DNA of 64,000 nt from Actinopolyspora xinjiangensis. GTDB taxonomy: Bacteria; Actinomycetota; Actinomycetes; Mycobacteriales; Pseudonocardiaceae. A program made the position numbers and the translations under genes. Each line of letters opens with the position of its first letter. Position 1 is the stretch's first letter. This document shows, in pieces, positions 21,709 to 31,346 of this stretch. The stretch lies in contig NZ_FNJR01000005.1 of assembly GCF_900104475.1 (NCBI RefSeq), positions 62,001 through 126,000 on the forward strand. Reading direction: 5' to 3'. The notes under the pieces were generated by a model that had not been told where the DNA came from, did not search any database, and saw only the letters and a program-made list of their open reading frames with translations.

Positions 21709-22344
21709 GTGGCTGTCGTGGCTGACACCGAATCCGGGGCGGGCAGCGTTCGGCCCCTTCCCGGAGAAGCGTCGGGACCGGTCGCAGGGGAGGTTTCCGG
21801 GGACGTTCCGGACGGGGCCCCCGAGAGCCCGGCGGAGGAGCGGACCGCGCGCGATACCGTCTACCGGCTGCTCGCTACCAGGGCACGCAGTCGTGCGGAG
21901 CTGTTGCGTGCCCTGCGGCGAAAGGGAGTGGCGACCGATACGGCCGAGACCGTGCTCGACAGGTTCGCGGCGGCCGGACTGGTCGACGACGCCGCCTTCG
22001 CGGCGGAGTGGGTGCGTGGTCGTCATCGACAGCGGGGACTGGGACGCGGCGCGCTCCGCGAGGAACTGCGCGACAAGGGAATCGACGAGGACACGGCAGC
22101 CGAGGCGCTGGAGTCGGTGGACACCGACGCGGAGGTGGAACGGGCCCGGGAACTGGTGCGTCGCAGGGCGCGCGGGATGACCGCCGTCGATGCGCGGACC
22201 AGGACACGGCGGCTGCTGGGGCTGCTCGCGCGCAAGGGGTACGGCCGGGCGCTGGCCTTTCGCGTGGTTCGGGAGGAACTGGAGTCCACCGGGGTGCAAG
22301 CTTCCGCGCCGGACGAGGAGCTGTGGTTCGAACCCGATGACTGA
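21709..22344 (+). CDS. recX: Regulatory protein RecX
   Basis: A 211-aa RecX, an inhibitor that binds the RecA filament groove and limits strand exchange. Three RecX-type helical repeats can be followed: YRLLATRARSRAELLRALRRKG, FAAEWVRGRHRQRGLG and ARKGYGRALAFRVVREEL. The first 45 residues are Gly/Pro/Glu-rich and probably disordered, making it longer than many RecX proteins. The start is GTG at 21709, eight bases after the recA stop; GTG at 21718 is an alternative. Position immediately after recA is the universal actinobacterial order. Confidence 0.93.
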   Translation: MAVVADTESGAGSVRPLPGEASGPVAGEVSGDVPDGAPESPAEERTARDTVYRLLATRARSRAELLRALRRKGVATDTAETVLDRFAAAGLVDDAAFAAEWVRGRHRQRGLGRGALREELRDKGIDEDTAAEALESVDTDAEVERARELVRRRARGMTAVDARTRTRRLLGLLARKGYGRALAFRVVREELESTGVQASAPDEELWFEPDD

Positions 22345-22345
22345 G

Positions 22346-22381
22346 CCGTTCCCGTGCGGCGTCGGTTGCCGCGCGGAACGG
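22346..22381 (+). terminator. Imperfect stem-loop after recX
   Basis: Arms 22346-22360 and 22368-22381 pair with one bulge around a short loop, starting next to the recX stop codon. A likely end of the recA-recX transcript. Confidence 0.4.
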
Positions 22382-22450
22382 TCGGTCGGTGTCGGCCGTC
22401 CGGCGAGCGGGGGTTTCCGGTGCGGCCCCCGTGGAGGCGAGCAGCGACGA

Positions 22451-22456
22451 TAGGAT
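22451..22456 (+). promoter_or_regulatory. -10 hexamer of a predicted leaderless transcript (HAD gene)
   Basis: TAGGAT ends 6 nt before the GTG at 22463. Confidence 0.5.
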
Positions 22457-22462
22457 CCGCCG

Positions 22463-23143
22463 GTGAGCGGATCTGGTGAACTGCCGCCGACGCGGCACAT
22501 CGTGTGGGACTGGAACGGCACGCTGCTCGCCGACAACGAGGCCGTGGTGGCCTCGGTCAACGCCGTTTGCGCCGCCTACGGGGTCGAGCCGGTCGATCTC
22601 GCCGGCTGGCGCGCGGTGTTCGGCAGGCCACTGCGCGGGGCCTACGAGCGGGTGCTCGGACGCGAGCTCGATCAGCGGGACTGGCGGGCCATCGACCGCA
22701 TCTACCACGACACCTACCGGCGGTCGCTGCACACCTGCGAACTGGCGGCCGACGCGCCGCACGCCCTGCGGGAGTGGCGGGAACGGGGCGGCAGTCAGTC
22801 ACTGCTTTCCATGTTTTTCCACGACGAGCTGGTGCCGCTGGTCGAACGGTTCGGGTTGGGCCCGGTATTCGGGCGGATCGACGGGTTGCGCGACTCCGAC
22901 GTCGGCGGTTCTAAGGCGGCCTTCCTCGGCGCGCACCTGCGCTCGCTGGAGCTGGAGCCGGCGGAGACGGCCGTCATCGGCGACGTCGTCGACGACGCGC
23001 ACGCGGCCGAGGAGGTCGGGGCGCGCTGCGTGCTGGTCGCCACCGGTGTCATGTCCCGCGAGGCCCTGGAGAACACGGGCAGTCCGGTCGCGGACTCGTT
23101 GCGTGAGGCGGTGACGCGACTCACCGCGGCGGTGGTGCTGTGA
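22463..23143 (+). CDS. HAD-family hydrolase, phosphoglycolate phosphatase-like
   Basis: A 226-aa haloacid dehalogenase-type phosphatase. Motif I is WDWNGTLL (nucleophile Asp and general acid, with Asn in the third position as in a PGPase subgroup). Motif II is LLSMF, motif III the Lys of GGSKAAF, and motif IV is GDVVDDAHAA. The helical cap lies between motifs I and II. Substrate candidates are small sugar phosphates or phosphoglycolate, and this cannot be decided from sequence. Start GTG with a -10 hexamer 6 nt upstream. It stands alone between recX and the iron-regulated lipoprotein. Confidence 0.82.
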   Translation: MSGSGELPPTRHIVWDWNGTLLADNEAVVASVNAVCAAYGVEPVDLAGWRAVFGRPLRGAYERVLGRELDQRDWRAIDRIYHDTYRRSLHTCELAADAPHALREWRERGGSQSLLSMFFHDELVPLVERFGLGPVFGRIDGLRDSDVGGSKAAFLGAHLRSLELEPAETAVIGDVVDDAHAAEEVGARCVLVATGVMSREALENTGSPVADSLREAVTRLTAAVVL

Positions 23144-23169
23144 TCCCGCCCGCAAGGGGTGGGGCGCCC

Positions 23170-23199
23170 TTGAACCGGGCATTTCGATTTGTTTAGGCT
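23170..23199 (+). promoter_or_regulatory. Predicted promoter of siderophore-binding lipoprotein gene
   Basis: TTGAAC (23170-23175) and TAGGCT (23194-23199) are spaced by 18 bp. The -10 lies inside the IdeR box, which explains repression by iron-loaded IdeR. Confidence 0.6.
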
Positions 23200-23206
23200 A
23201 ACCTAA
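23188..23206 (+). promoter_or_regulatory. IdeR/DtxR iron box
   Basis: The 19 bases match the DtxR/IdeR consensus (TTAGGTTAGGCTAACCTAA) at 17 positions and overlap the -10 of the downstream gene. The matching regulator gene ideR is in the same window at 51788-52483. Confidence 0.9.
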
Positions 23207-23234
23207 ACATCGACTCCGGTAGTTGGGGTGTGCA

Positions 23235-24293
23235 ATGCCACGCGACAAGTTCGGTCCCGCCCGTTCCGAGATCAGCCGCAGAGGTCTGCTCGGCGGTGCC
23301 GGGGTGTTACTGCTCACGGCCTGTGCTCCCGGGAAGGGGAGCGGCGGGTCCGGTTCGGGTTCCGGTTCCGGCTCGGGTGCCTTTCCGGTCCGCATCGAGC
23401 ACAAGCACGGCACCACCGAGATTCCCGAGCGCCCCGAGCGCGTCGTCACGGTGGGGCTGACCGATCAGGACACCGTTCTCGCGCTCGGCACCGCCCCGGT
23501 AGCCACCCGCGAGTGGTTCGGTGGGAAGGACGGCGCGCTGTGGCCGTGGGCCAGGGAGAAGCTGGGCGACCGCGAGATGCCCGAGGTGCTGGCGCGCCAG
23601 GAACTGGAGTTCGAGCGGATCGCGGCCCTGGAACCGGACGTGATCATCGGGGTCAACTCCGGGCTGAAGAAGCAGGAGTACGACAAGCTCTCCAAAATCG
23701 CGCCCACGGTCGCCCAGCCAGCCGAGTTCGCCGATTACGGCGTGCCCTGGCAGGACATGACCAGAATCATCGGCAAGGCCCTCGGGAGTAGTGAGAAAGC
23801 CGAGCAGCTCGTCACCGACATCGAGGGCAGGTTCGCCGAGGCCCGCTCGCGGCATCCGGAGTTCGACGGTGCCACCGGCCTGTTGGCGACCTCCATCAGT
23901 GGACAGGCGTGGGTCTACGCGGAAGGACCGGCGCCGCGACTGCTGCGCTCGCTCGGGTTCCAGCTCCCCTCCGCCACCGAGCGACTGTTCTCCGGCGAGA
24001 ACCGGGAACCGCAGCAGCTCAGCAAGGAGCGCCTGGGGCTGCTCGAAGCCGATGTCCTATTGCTGGGGGTCTACGGCGCTCCCGAGGACAGCATCGCCCG
24101 CAAGCAGGTCTACCAGCAGCTCGACGTCGCCAAGCAGGGACGCGACATCAGGATGCCGCGCCAGACCGCGCTCAACGGAGCGGTGTCCTTCTCCAGCCCG
24201 CTCAGCCTGCCCACAGCGCTCGACGGCCTGGTTCCCCGGCTGGCGGCCGCGATCGACGGTGATCCGAGCACCGAGGTCCGACCGGTGAAGTGA
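23235..24293 (+). CDS. Iron-siderophore ABC transporter substrate-binding lipoprotein
   Basis: A 352-aa FecB/FepB-type (helical-backbone) binding lipoprotein. The N-terminus carries a twin-arginine SRRGLLGG followed by a hydrophobic stretch and the lipobox LTAC, so export may use the Tat route. A Gly/Ser linker precedes the binding domain, whose blocks ERVVTVGLTDQDTVLALG, AALEPDVIIG and LLEADVLLLGVYG are typical. It would capture ferric siderophore outside the cell and hand it to a permease. No permease or ATPase gene is adjacent, so it is an orphan component. The IdeR box predicts induction in low iron. Start ATG at MPRDKFG. Confidence 0.9.
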   Translation: MPRDKFGPARSEISRRGLLGGAGVLLLTACAPGKGSGGSGSGSGSGSGAFPVRIEHKHGTTEIPERPERVVTVGLTDQDTVLALGTAPVATREWFGGKDGALWPWAREKLGDREMPEVLARQELEFERIAALEPDVIIGVNSGLKKQEYDKLSKIAPTVAQPAEFADYGVPWQDMTRIIGKALGSSEKAEQLVTDIEGRFAEARSRHPEFDGATGLLATSISGQAWVYAEGPAPRLLRSLGFQLPSATERLFSGENREPQQLSKERLGLLEADVLLLGVYGAPEDSIARKQVYQQLDVAKQGRDIRMPRQTALNGAVSFSSPLSLPTALDGLVPRLAAAIDGDPSTEVRPVK

Positions 24294-24364
24294 CTCCGGG
24301 CCGCTCGGGTTCGGAACGGACCCAGCCGGTGCGTGGGGCGGTGAGGCACCCGCCCACGTACCGG

Positions 24365-24398
24365 CGTACGTTTCGCGAGGACGTACGTTTCGCGAGGA
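24365..24398 (+). repeat. Perfect tandem duplication of 17 bp
   Basis: Bases 24365-24381 and 24382-24398 are identical, both starting CGTACGTTTCGCGAGG. The second copy runs on into ATCGCCGC, which makes it resemble the degenerate copies at 24440 and 63485. Confidence 0.8.
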
Positions 24399-24439
24399 AT
24401 CGCCGCGCACGGGGTCGCACCGCCGCACCGGGTGGCGTC

Positions 24440-24463
24440 GATTTCGCGAGAGATCGCCGCCAC
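24440..24463 (+). repeat. Degenerate copy of the TTTCGCGAG intergenic motif
   Basis: GATTTCGCGAGAGATCGCC followed by GCCAC. It is close to the tandem unit 42 bp to the left and to the motif at 63485-63506. It lies in the convergent gap between the siderophore-binding gene and eda. Confidence 0.5.
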
Positions 24464-24526
24464 CCCGAGGTGCCGCGGGGCGGGCGCGGGGAGAACCGAG
24501 TCGACGGAGCCCTCCCGGCCTCTCGG

Positions 24527-25150
24527 TCAGCCCAGCGAAACCGCCTGCCGAGCCAGGGCCTCGACGTGGCCCCAGTCACCCTTGCCGAGCGCTTCCTTCG
24601 GGGCGAGCCAGGAACCACCGACGCAGCGCACATTGGGCAGTGCCAGGTAGCGCCCGGCGTTGTCCGGGGTGATCCCCCCGGTGGGGCAGAAGGTCAGGTC
24701 CGGCAGTGGACTGCTCAGCGCCTTGAGGTAGGGCACCCCACCCGCCGGTTCGGCGGGGAAGAACTTCAGCGCCCGCATGCCGCGCTCGGCCAACCGGAGT
24801 GCCTCGGAGACGGTGCTGACCCCGGGCAGTGCGGGCAGGCCCGTCTCGGCCACCTCGTCGAGCAGGCGGTCGGTGCTGCCCGGCGTCACCAGATACTCCG
24901 CTCCGGCCCGGGCCGCCTCCTTGGCCTGCCCCGGCTGGGTGATCGTCCCGGCCCCCACCGTGACGCCCTCGACCTCACCGGTGATCCGCTCGATCGCCTC
25001 CAGGGCGGCCGGGGTGCGGAGGGTGACCTCGATGGTGTGAATGCCGCCACGCTGCAGCGCTTGGGTGAGCGGAACGGCGTGGGCGGCGTCGTCGAGCACG
25101 ACGACGGGGATGATCGGGCTGATCTCGAGGATGTCGGTTGCGGCTCGCAT
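24527..25150 (-). CDS. eda: KHG/KDPG aldolase
   Basis: A 207-aa 2-keto-3-deoxy-6-phosphogluconate aldolase, which cleaves KDPG to pyruvate and glyceraldehyde 3-phosphate in the Entner-Doudoroff pathway. Catalytic Glu is in HTIEVTLRT. The Schiff-base Lys is in ALKFFPAE, and the phosphate site is CPTGGIT and GGSWLAP. The gene starts 29 nt after the edd stop on the same strand, so edd-eda form an operon. Length is normal. Confidence 0.95.
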   Translation of the reverse strand: MRAATDILEISPIIPVVVLDDAAHAVPLTQALQRGGIHTIEVTLRTPAALEAIERITGEVEGVTVGAGTITQPGQAKEAARAGAEYLVTPGSTDRLLDEVAETGLPALPGVSTVSEALRLAERGMRALKFFPAEPAGGVPYLKALSSPLPDLTFCPTGGITPDNAGRYLALPNVRCVGGSWLAPKEALGKGDWGHVEALARQAVSLG

Positions 25151-25179
25151 CGTGGAATCCGTTCGGTTCTGCTGGTGGC

Positions 25180-27036
<1,857 letters not shown>

Positions 27037-27230
27037 TCATCGCCTCCCGGTGCGTACGGGGGTGCGGTACGGGCGGGCGACGACACTGGCGCCTCGATTG
27101 GTCTGAACCGGTTGCGGACCCTATCCCGTGTCAACCACGTCTCACAACCGATCCAGTCGAACCCGAGCCTACCGCAACACCTCGTGGGCCAGGTGGACAC
27201 CGCCGGGCGAACAGGACGAGGATTACGAGC

Positions 27231-27884
27231 ATGTGGCTGCGAGTGGTCCCCCGCACGGTGCTCGGAGTGATCTCCGTGCTGCTGTTCTCCGCCTGCGCGA
27301 CCACCGGAGACGAGCGGGGGGCCGCCCAGCTTCCCCCGCTGGAGCGGGACACGGGCTCCGCGCCTCCGGTTACTTCCTCAGTCGTTCCCACCGGAGGGGT
27401 GGAGCTGCCCGGATCGCCGACCGTGTCCCGGATCCGCTCCCGTGGGGAGCTGCTGGTCGGCGTCCCCAACGACGCCTCCGACTTCGTGCGGCGGGCAGAG
27501 GGGGAGTACCGCGGTTTCGACACGCGGATCGCCAGCATCCTCGCGGCGGGGCTGGACCTGGATCCCGAGTCCGGGGTCGCCTTCCGTCTGCTACCTTCCT
27601 CGTTGCGTACCGGGGCTCTCGACCGGGGCGGCGTGGACGTCCTGCTCGGCGGGTTCCGGACGACGGCGGAGGGCGTGACCGTGGTGGCTCCCTACGTCGT
27701 CACCGGACCCGCCGAGCGGCCGGTCGAACGTCGGGTCGGGATCGCCGAGGGCGACGAGAAGTTCCGCGACAGGCTCCGCGCGATCCTCGCCGACGCCGTC
27801 GACGACGGGCGGTGGGAGGAAGCGGCGGAGGAGACGCTGCGGGACAGGCGTCCCCGCGCTCGTGCTCCCGAGATCCCCCGCTGA
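27231..27884 (+). CDS. Lipoprotein resembling a family 3 solute-binding protein that lacks lobe II
   Basis: A 217-aa lipoprotein with lipobox FSAC (Cys22) and a Pro/Thr-rich linker to about residue 65. Residues 72-158 follow lobe I of GluB-type binding proteins (ELLVGVPNDASDF, GEYRGFD, GGVDVLLGGF, APYVVTG). They are followed almost directly by residues 168-200 (RRVGIAEGDEKF then AVDDGRWEEAAEETL), which match the C-terminal segment that packs back on lobe I. The region between, lobe II of about 100 residues, is missing. Compare GluB encoded at 29575-30462 with VGIAKGDTDF and ENGTYQEAW. The gene is convergent with gluD. Start ATG with GAGGA upstream. A normal binding cleft is unlikely. Confidence 0.75.
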   Translation: MWLRVVPRTVLGVISVLLFSACATTGDERGAAQLPPLERDTGSAPPVTSSVVPTGGVELPGSPTVSRIRSRGELLVGVPNDASDFVRRAEGEYRGFDTRIASILAAGLDLDPESGVAFRLLPSSLRTGALDRGGVDVLLGGFRTTAEGVTVVAPYVVTGPAERPVERRVGIAEGDEKFRDRLRAILADAVDDGRWEEAAEETLRDRRPRARAPEIPR

Positions 27885-27994
27885 TCCCCACGCTCGCCGA
27901 GCCGGGCGCCCGGCTCGGATCGCTTGTCGGTTGGACCGGCCCCGGGGAGGAGGTCGGGTCCGCTCCCGCGTACCGTCGCCTCCCCGCGGCGTGT

Positions 27995-28861
27995 TCAGTC
28001 CCCGGTGGCCGCGGCGCTCTCCGGTTCCTCCGTCGCGGCGGACCTGCGGCCCCGGCTCAGCCTGCGCTCGGTGTAGACCGCGAGCTTGCTCAGCGTGTAG
28101 TTGATGACGATGAAGATCAACGCGATGAACAGGTAGAGCTGGATGGGGTTGCCGAGGTTCTCGATGGCGGTCTCGCCGCGCTGCACGAACTCCGGGTAGC
28201 TGATCGTGAAGCCGAGCGAGGTGTCCTTGAGCACGACCACCAGCTGACTGATCAGGGCGGGAAGCATGGCCCGGAACGCCTGCGGCAGCAGCACGCTGAC
28301 CATGACCTGCCCCCGGCGCATGCCCACCGCGTAGGCCGCCTCGCTCTGCCCCTTGGGCAACGAGTCGATCCCCGCGCGCACGATCTCGGCGATGATCACG
28401 CAGTTGTAGGCGGTCAGCCCGATGACCAGCGACCACATCACCGGCAGGTCGAGTCCCACGACCGGCAGCGCCTGGTAGGCGAAGAAGATCAGCACCACCA
28501 CCGGGGTGCCGCGCAGCAGTTCGATCACCCCGACCACGGCCCAGCGGTACCAGGCCGCGGCCGTAACCCTGGTCAGCGCGAGGATCGTGCCGATGACCAG
28601 GGAGAACAGGATGGACCAACCGGCGGCCAGCAGGGTGTTGACCAGTCCCCGCCCCAGCAGCGTCCACAGTGGGGCGAAGTTCTCGTTGCCCGGGTCGATC
28701 AGCGGGCCCCACTTGTCGTAGGTGAATTCGCCCGCCCGCGCGAGCCGGTAGATCACCCACGCGAACGCGGCGAGCAGCACCAGGCCGGTCACGGCACTCG
28801 CGTAACGGGCACGGAGTTTGGCGCGTGGTCCGGGCGCCTCGTAGAGCACCGACTCGCTCAT
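27995..28861 (-). CDS. gluD: Glutamate ABC transporter permease GluD
   Basis: A 288-aa permease of the His/Glu/Gln/Arg/opine family with five or more membrane helices. A longer N-terminal part of about 75 residues precedes the transport domain. The ATPase-contact loop EAAYAVGMRRGQ-MVSVLLPQA is visible. It pairs with GluC to form the channel for glutamate or related amino acids. ATGA overlap with gluC shows translational coupling. The C-terminal 30 residues are charged and cytoplasmic. Substrate is inferred from operon type. Confidence 0.9.
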   Translation of the reverse strand: MSESVLYEAPGPRAKLRARYASAVTGLVLLAAFAWVIYRLARAGEFTYDKWGPLIDPGNENFAPLWTLLGRGLVNTLLAAGWSILFSLVIGTILALTRVTAAAWYRWAVVGVIELLRGTPVVVLIFFAYQALPVVGLDLPVMWSLVIGLTAYNCVIIAEIVRAGIDSLPKGQSEAAYAVGMRRGQVMVSVLLPQAFRAMLPALISQLVVVLKDTSLGFTISYPEFVQRGETAIENLGNPIQLYLFIALIFIVINYTLSKLAVYTERRLSRGRRSAATEEPESAAATGD

Positions 28862-29508
28862 CGCGCGATCGCCACCTTCCGTTCCACGTAGCTCAGCAGC
28901 AGGCCGGCGGGGATGGTGATGATCAGGTAGCCCAGTGCCACGCCCACCAGCACGGGGATGATCGCCTCACCCTGGGCGGAGGACTGCCGGATTCCCACCG
29001 CGTAGAGATCACCGCCGATTCCGAAGGCGCCCGCGATCGCGGAGTTCTTGATCATCGCGATCATCACGCTGCCCAGCGGGGGGATGATGCTGCGCACCGC
29101 CTGCGGCAGGATCACCAACCGCAGGGTCTGCCCGAAACCGAGCCCCACGGACCGGGCCGCCTCGGCCTGGCCGGGTGACACGGCGTTGATGCCGCTGCGG
29201 ATCGCCTCGCAGACGAACGCCGAGGTGTACAGCGCGAGCCCGATGGTGCCGAACACGAAGTACGAGGCGTTCACACCGAGAGCGGGGATGCCGAACGCCA
29301 TGAAGAACAGCACCACGGCCAGCGGGCAGTTCCGGAACACCGTCACCCAGGCGGTGCCGAACGCGCGTAGCGGGGTGAGCGGAGCGACGCGGCACCCCGC
29401 GATGAACGTTCCCACCACCAGGGTGAGCAGACCCGCGTAGAGGCAGATCCGCAGCGTCGTGCCCAGCCCCCGCAGGTAGAGATGGTAGTTGTCGATAAGG
29501 ACTTGCAC
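28858..29508 (-). CDS. gluC: Glutamate ABC transporter permease GluC
   Basis: A 216-aa permease with about five membrane helices and the EAA-type loop (GQAEAARSVGLGFGQTLRLVILPQA) that docks on the ATPase. I chose GTG at 29508, because GGAG lies 6 nt upstream; the frame can extend to 29538, but that would include part of the gluB-gluC stem-loop. It overlaps gluD by four bases and follows gluB in one operon gluA-gluB-gluC-gluD, as in corynebacteria, where the same operon also lies near recX. Confidence 0.9.
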   Translation of the reverse strand: MQVLIDNYHLYLRGLGTTLRICLYAGLLTLVVGTFIAGCRVAPLTPLRAFGTAWVTVFRNCPLAVVLFFMAFGIPALGVNASYFVFGTIGLALYTSAFVCEAIRSGINAVSPGQAEAARSVGLGFGQTLRLVILPQAVRSIIPPLGSVMIAMIKNSAIAGAFGIGGDLYAVGIRQSSAQGEAIIPVLVGVALGYLIITIPAGLLLSYVERKVAIAR

Positions 29509-29530
29509 GGTTAACTCCAGCAAGCTGAAA

Positions 29531-29557
29531 AGGGGCACCGGGATCGCCGGTGCCCCT
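29531..29557 (-). terminator. Intercistronic stem-loop between gluB and gluC
   Basis: Arms 29531-29541 and 29547-29557 are perfect 11-bp complements with a 5-nt loop. On the minus strand the stem is followed by TTTT. It starts 18 nt after the gluB stop. Such a structure can act as a partial terminator or mRNA stabiliser that keeps the binding protein in excess over the permeases. Confidence 0.75.
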
Positions 29558-29574
29558 GTACAGGCGGGTACGGC

Positions 29575-30462
29575 TCAGCTGCAGGACCGCAGCTCGGGCA
29601 GTTCCGGTGTCTTCTCCGACACCTTGCCCGCGGTGGAGTTCCAGGCCTCCTGGTAGGTGCCGTTCTCGGCGGCGGTCCGCAGGCTTTCGTTGATGAACCG
29701 GCAGAAGTCGGTGTCGCCCTTGGCGATCCCGACGCCGTAGGGCTCCTCGCTGAAAGTCTCGCCGACCACCTTGAACTTGTTCTCGTTCTCGCTGACCAGG
29801 CCCATCAGGATCGAGTTGTCCGTGGTCACCGCCTGCGCCTGGCCGTTGCGCAGCGCGTCGGCGCACTTGGAGTAGGTGTCGAACAGCACCAGCCGGGAGT
29901 TGTCGATGTACTCGCGAATCCGTTCGGAGGGCGTGGATCCCCGCGCCGAGCACACCTTGGCGTCGCTGTCGCGCAGCGACTCCGGGCCGGTGATCGAGTC
30001 GTTGCTCCGCTTGACCATCAGATCCTGGCCGGCCTCGTAGTACGGTCCGGCGAAGGTGACCCGTTCGGCACGCTTGTCGTTGATCGTGTAAGTGGCCACG
30101 ACCATGTCGACCTTGCCCTGTTCGAGATAGAGCTCGCGGTTCTTGCTCGGGGTTTCCTTCCAGTTGATCTTGTCGGCCGGGATGCCGAGCTTGCCCGCGA
30201 TGATCTCGCCGATGGCGACGTCGAAGCCCTGCATCTCGCCGTTGAGGTTCTCCAGCCCGAACAGCGGCTGGTCCTTCTTGGTCCCGATGGTGATCTCGCC
30301 GGATTCGGCGTACTCGGCCATCGTGGTGCCGTCCTCGAACGAGGGGTTGTCGGCGACCGGGGCGGAGAAGCCCTCCTCGTCGGCCGAACCGCCTCCGCAG
30401 GCACTGAGCAGCAGGCCCACCGACGCCGCGATGGCCGCGGCGGTCAGCTTGCCGTTACGCAT
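29575..30462 (-). CDS. gluB: Glutamate-binding lipoprotein GluB
   Basis: A 295-aa family 3 solute-binding lipoprotein with signal peptide and lipobox LLSAC. Both lobes are present: GEITIGTKKDQPLFG, GFDVAIGEIIAGKLGI, VDMVVATYTINDKRAE and FAGPYYEAGQDL in lobe I; LVLFDTYSKCADALRNG and AQAVTTDNSIL in lobe II. It delivers the ligand to GluCD outside the membrane. Glutamate is inferred from similarity to C. glutamicum GluB and from operon order. A stem-loop follows the gene. It starts at ATG 57 nt after gluA. Confidence 0.92.
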   Translation of the reverse strand: MRNGKLTAAAIAASVGLLLSACGGGSADEEGFSAPVADNPSFEDGTTMAEYAESGEITIGTKKDQPLFGLENLNGEMQGFDVAIGEIIAGKLGIPADKINWKETPSKNRELYLEQGKVDMVVATYTINDKRAERVTFAGPYYEAGQDLMVKRSNDSITGPESLRDSDAKVCSARGSTPSERIREYIDNSRLVLFDTYSKCADALRNGQAQAVTTDNSILMGLVSENENKFKVVGETFSEEPYGVGIAKGDTDFCRFINESLRTAAENGTYQEAWNSTAGKVSEKTPELPELRSCS

Positions 30463-30519
30463 GGATGTCCCTTCCAGTGGTGATCGTGGAACCGATCGAG
30501 ATCCGTGGGCCGAGAGGTT

Positions 30520-31275
30520 CTAGTGGGTGAGGATCTTGCCCAGGAAGTCCTTGGCGCGCTCCGACTCGGGGGAATCGAAGAACGTGTCGGGGGCGGCGTC
30601 CTCGACGACCTCGCCGTCGGCCATGAACAGCACCCGGTGGGCGGCACGGCGGGCGAAACCCATCTCGTGACTGACCACGAGCATCGTCATGCCCTCCTCG
30701 GCCAGCCCCGCCATCACTTCGAGCACCTCGTTGACCATCTCGGGGTCCAGCGCCGAGGTGGGCTCGTCGAACAGCATCACCTTGGGGCGCATGGCCAGTG
30801 CCCGTGCGATCGCGGCGCGTTGCTGCTGCCCGCCGGAGAGCTGTGCGGGGTACTTCTCGGCCTGGTCGGCGATGCCCACCCGGCGCAGCAGTCGCATGCC
30901 CTCCTCGCGGGCCTCGTCCTTGCCGAGCTTGCGGACCTTGATCGGCCCCAGCGTGACGTTGTCGATGATGCTCTTGTGCGCGAACAGGTTGAACTGCTGG
31001 AACACCATTCCGACGTCGGCCCGCAACTCGGCCAGCGCGCGGCCCTCCTCGGGAAGCGGTACTCCGTCGACCGAGATCGCTCCCGAGTCGATCGTTTCCA
31101 GCCGGTTGATCACTCGGCAGAGGGTGGACTTGCCGGAGCCGGAGGGGCCGAGAACCACCACGACCTGTCCCCGGGGGATATCCAGGTTGATGTCCTTGAG
31201 TACGTGCAGTGACCCGAAGTACTTGTCGACCGCGGATACCCGGATCATCGGCGTATCCGTGGAAACTTCGGACAT
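30520..31275 (-). CDS. gluA: Glutamate ABC transporter ATP-binding protein GluA
   Basis: A 251-aa ABC ATPase that energises the GluBCD uptake system. Walker A is GPSGSGKST, the Q-loop lies in MVFQQFNLF, the signature is LSGGQQQR, Walker B is VMLFDEPTSALD, and the switch His is in VVSHEMG. The start ATG (MSEVSTDTP) has GGAG 5 nt upstream; the frame extends 11 codons further without support. It is the first gene of the glu operon, and a promoter can be seen about 45 nt upstream. Confidence 0.94.
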   Translation of the reverse strand: MSEVSTDTPMIRVSAVDKYFGSLHVLKDINLDIPRGQVVVVLGPSGSGKSTLCRVINRLETIDSGAISVDGVPLPEEGRALAELRADVGMVFQQFNLFAHKSIIDNVTLGPIKVRKLGKDEAREEGMRLLRRVGIADQAEKYPAQLSGGQQQRAAIARALAMRPKVMLFDEPTSALDPEMVNEVLEVMAGLAEEGMTMLVVSHEMGFARRAAHRVLFMADGEVVEDAAPDTFFDSPESERAKDFLGKILTH

Positions 31276-31317
31276 TCGATCTCCAGACCGGTCGGAAACG
31301 GCGAACACGATGAAGGC

Positions 31318-31346
31318 AACCTAAGGTGCGTGAGTCGCTGAGTCCA
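31318..31346 (-). promoter_or_regulatory. Predicted gluA operon promoter
   Basis: On the minus strand TGGACT (31346-31341) and TAGGTT (31323-31318) are spaced by 17 bp. The leader to the gluA ATG would be about 36 nt and contains GGAG. The TTAGGTT part resembles half of an IdeR box by chance. Confidence 0.5.

Noticed and set aside
31311-31325. IdeR half-site near gluA (AACCTAA)
   Set aside because: Only one half matches the consensus; the same bases form the -10 TAGGTT of the gluA promoter. Iron control of the glu operon is not supported.
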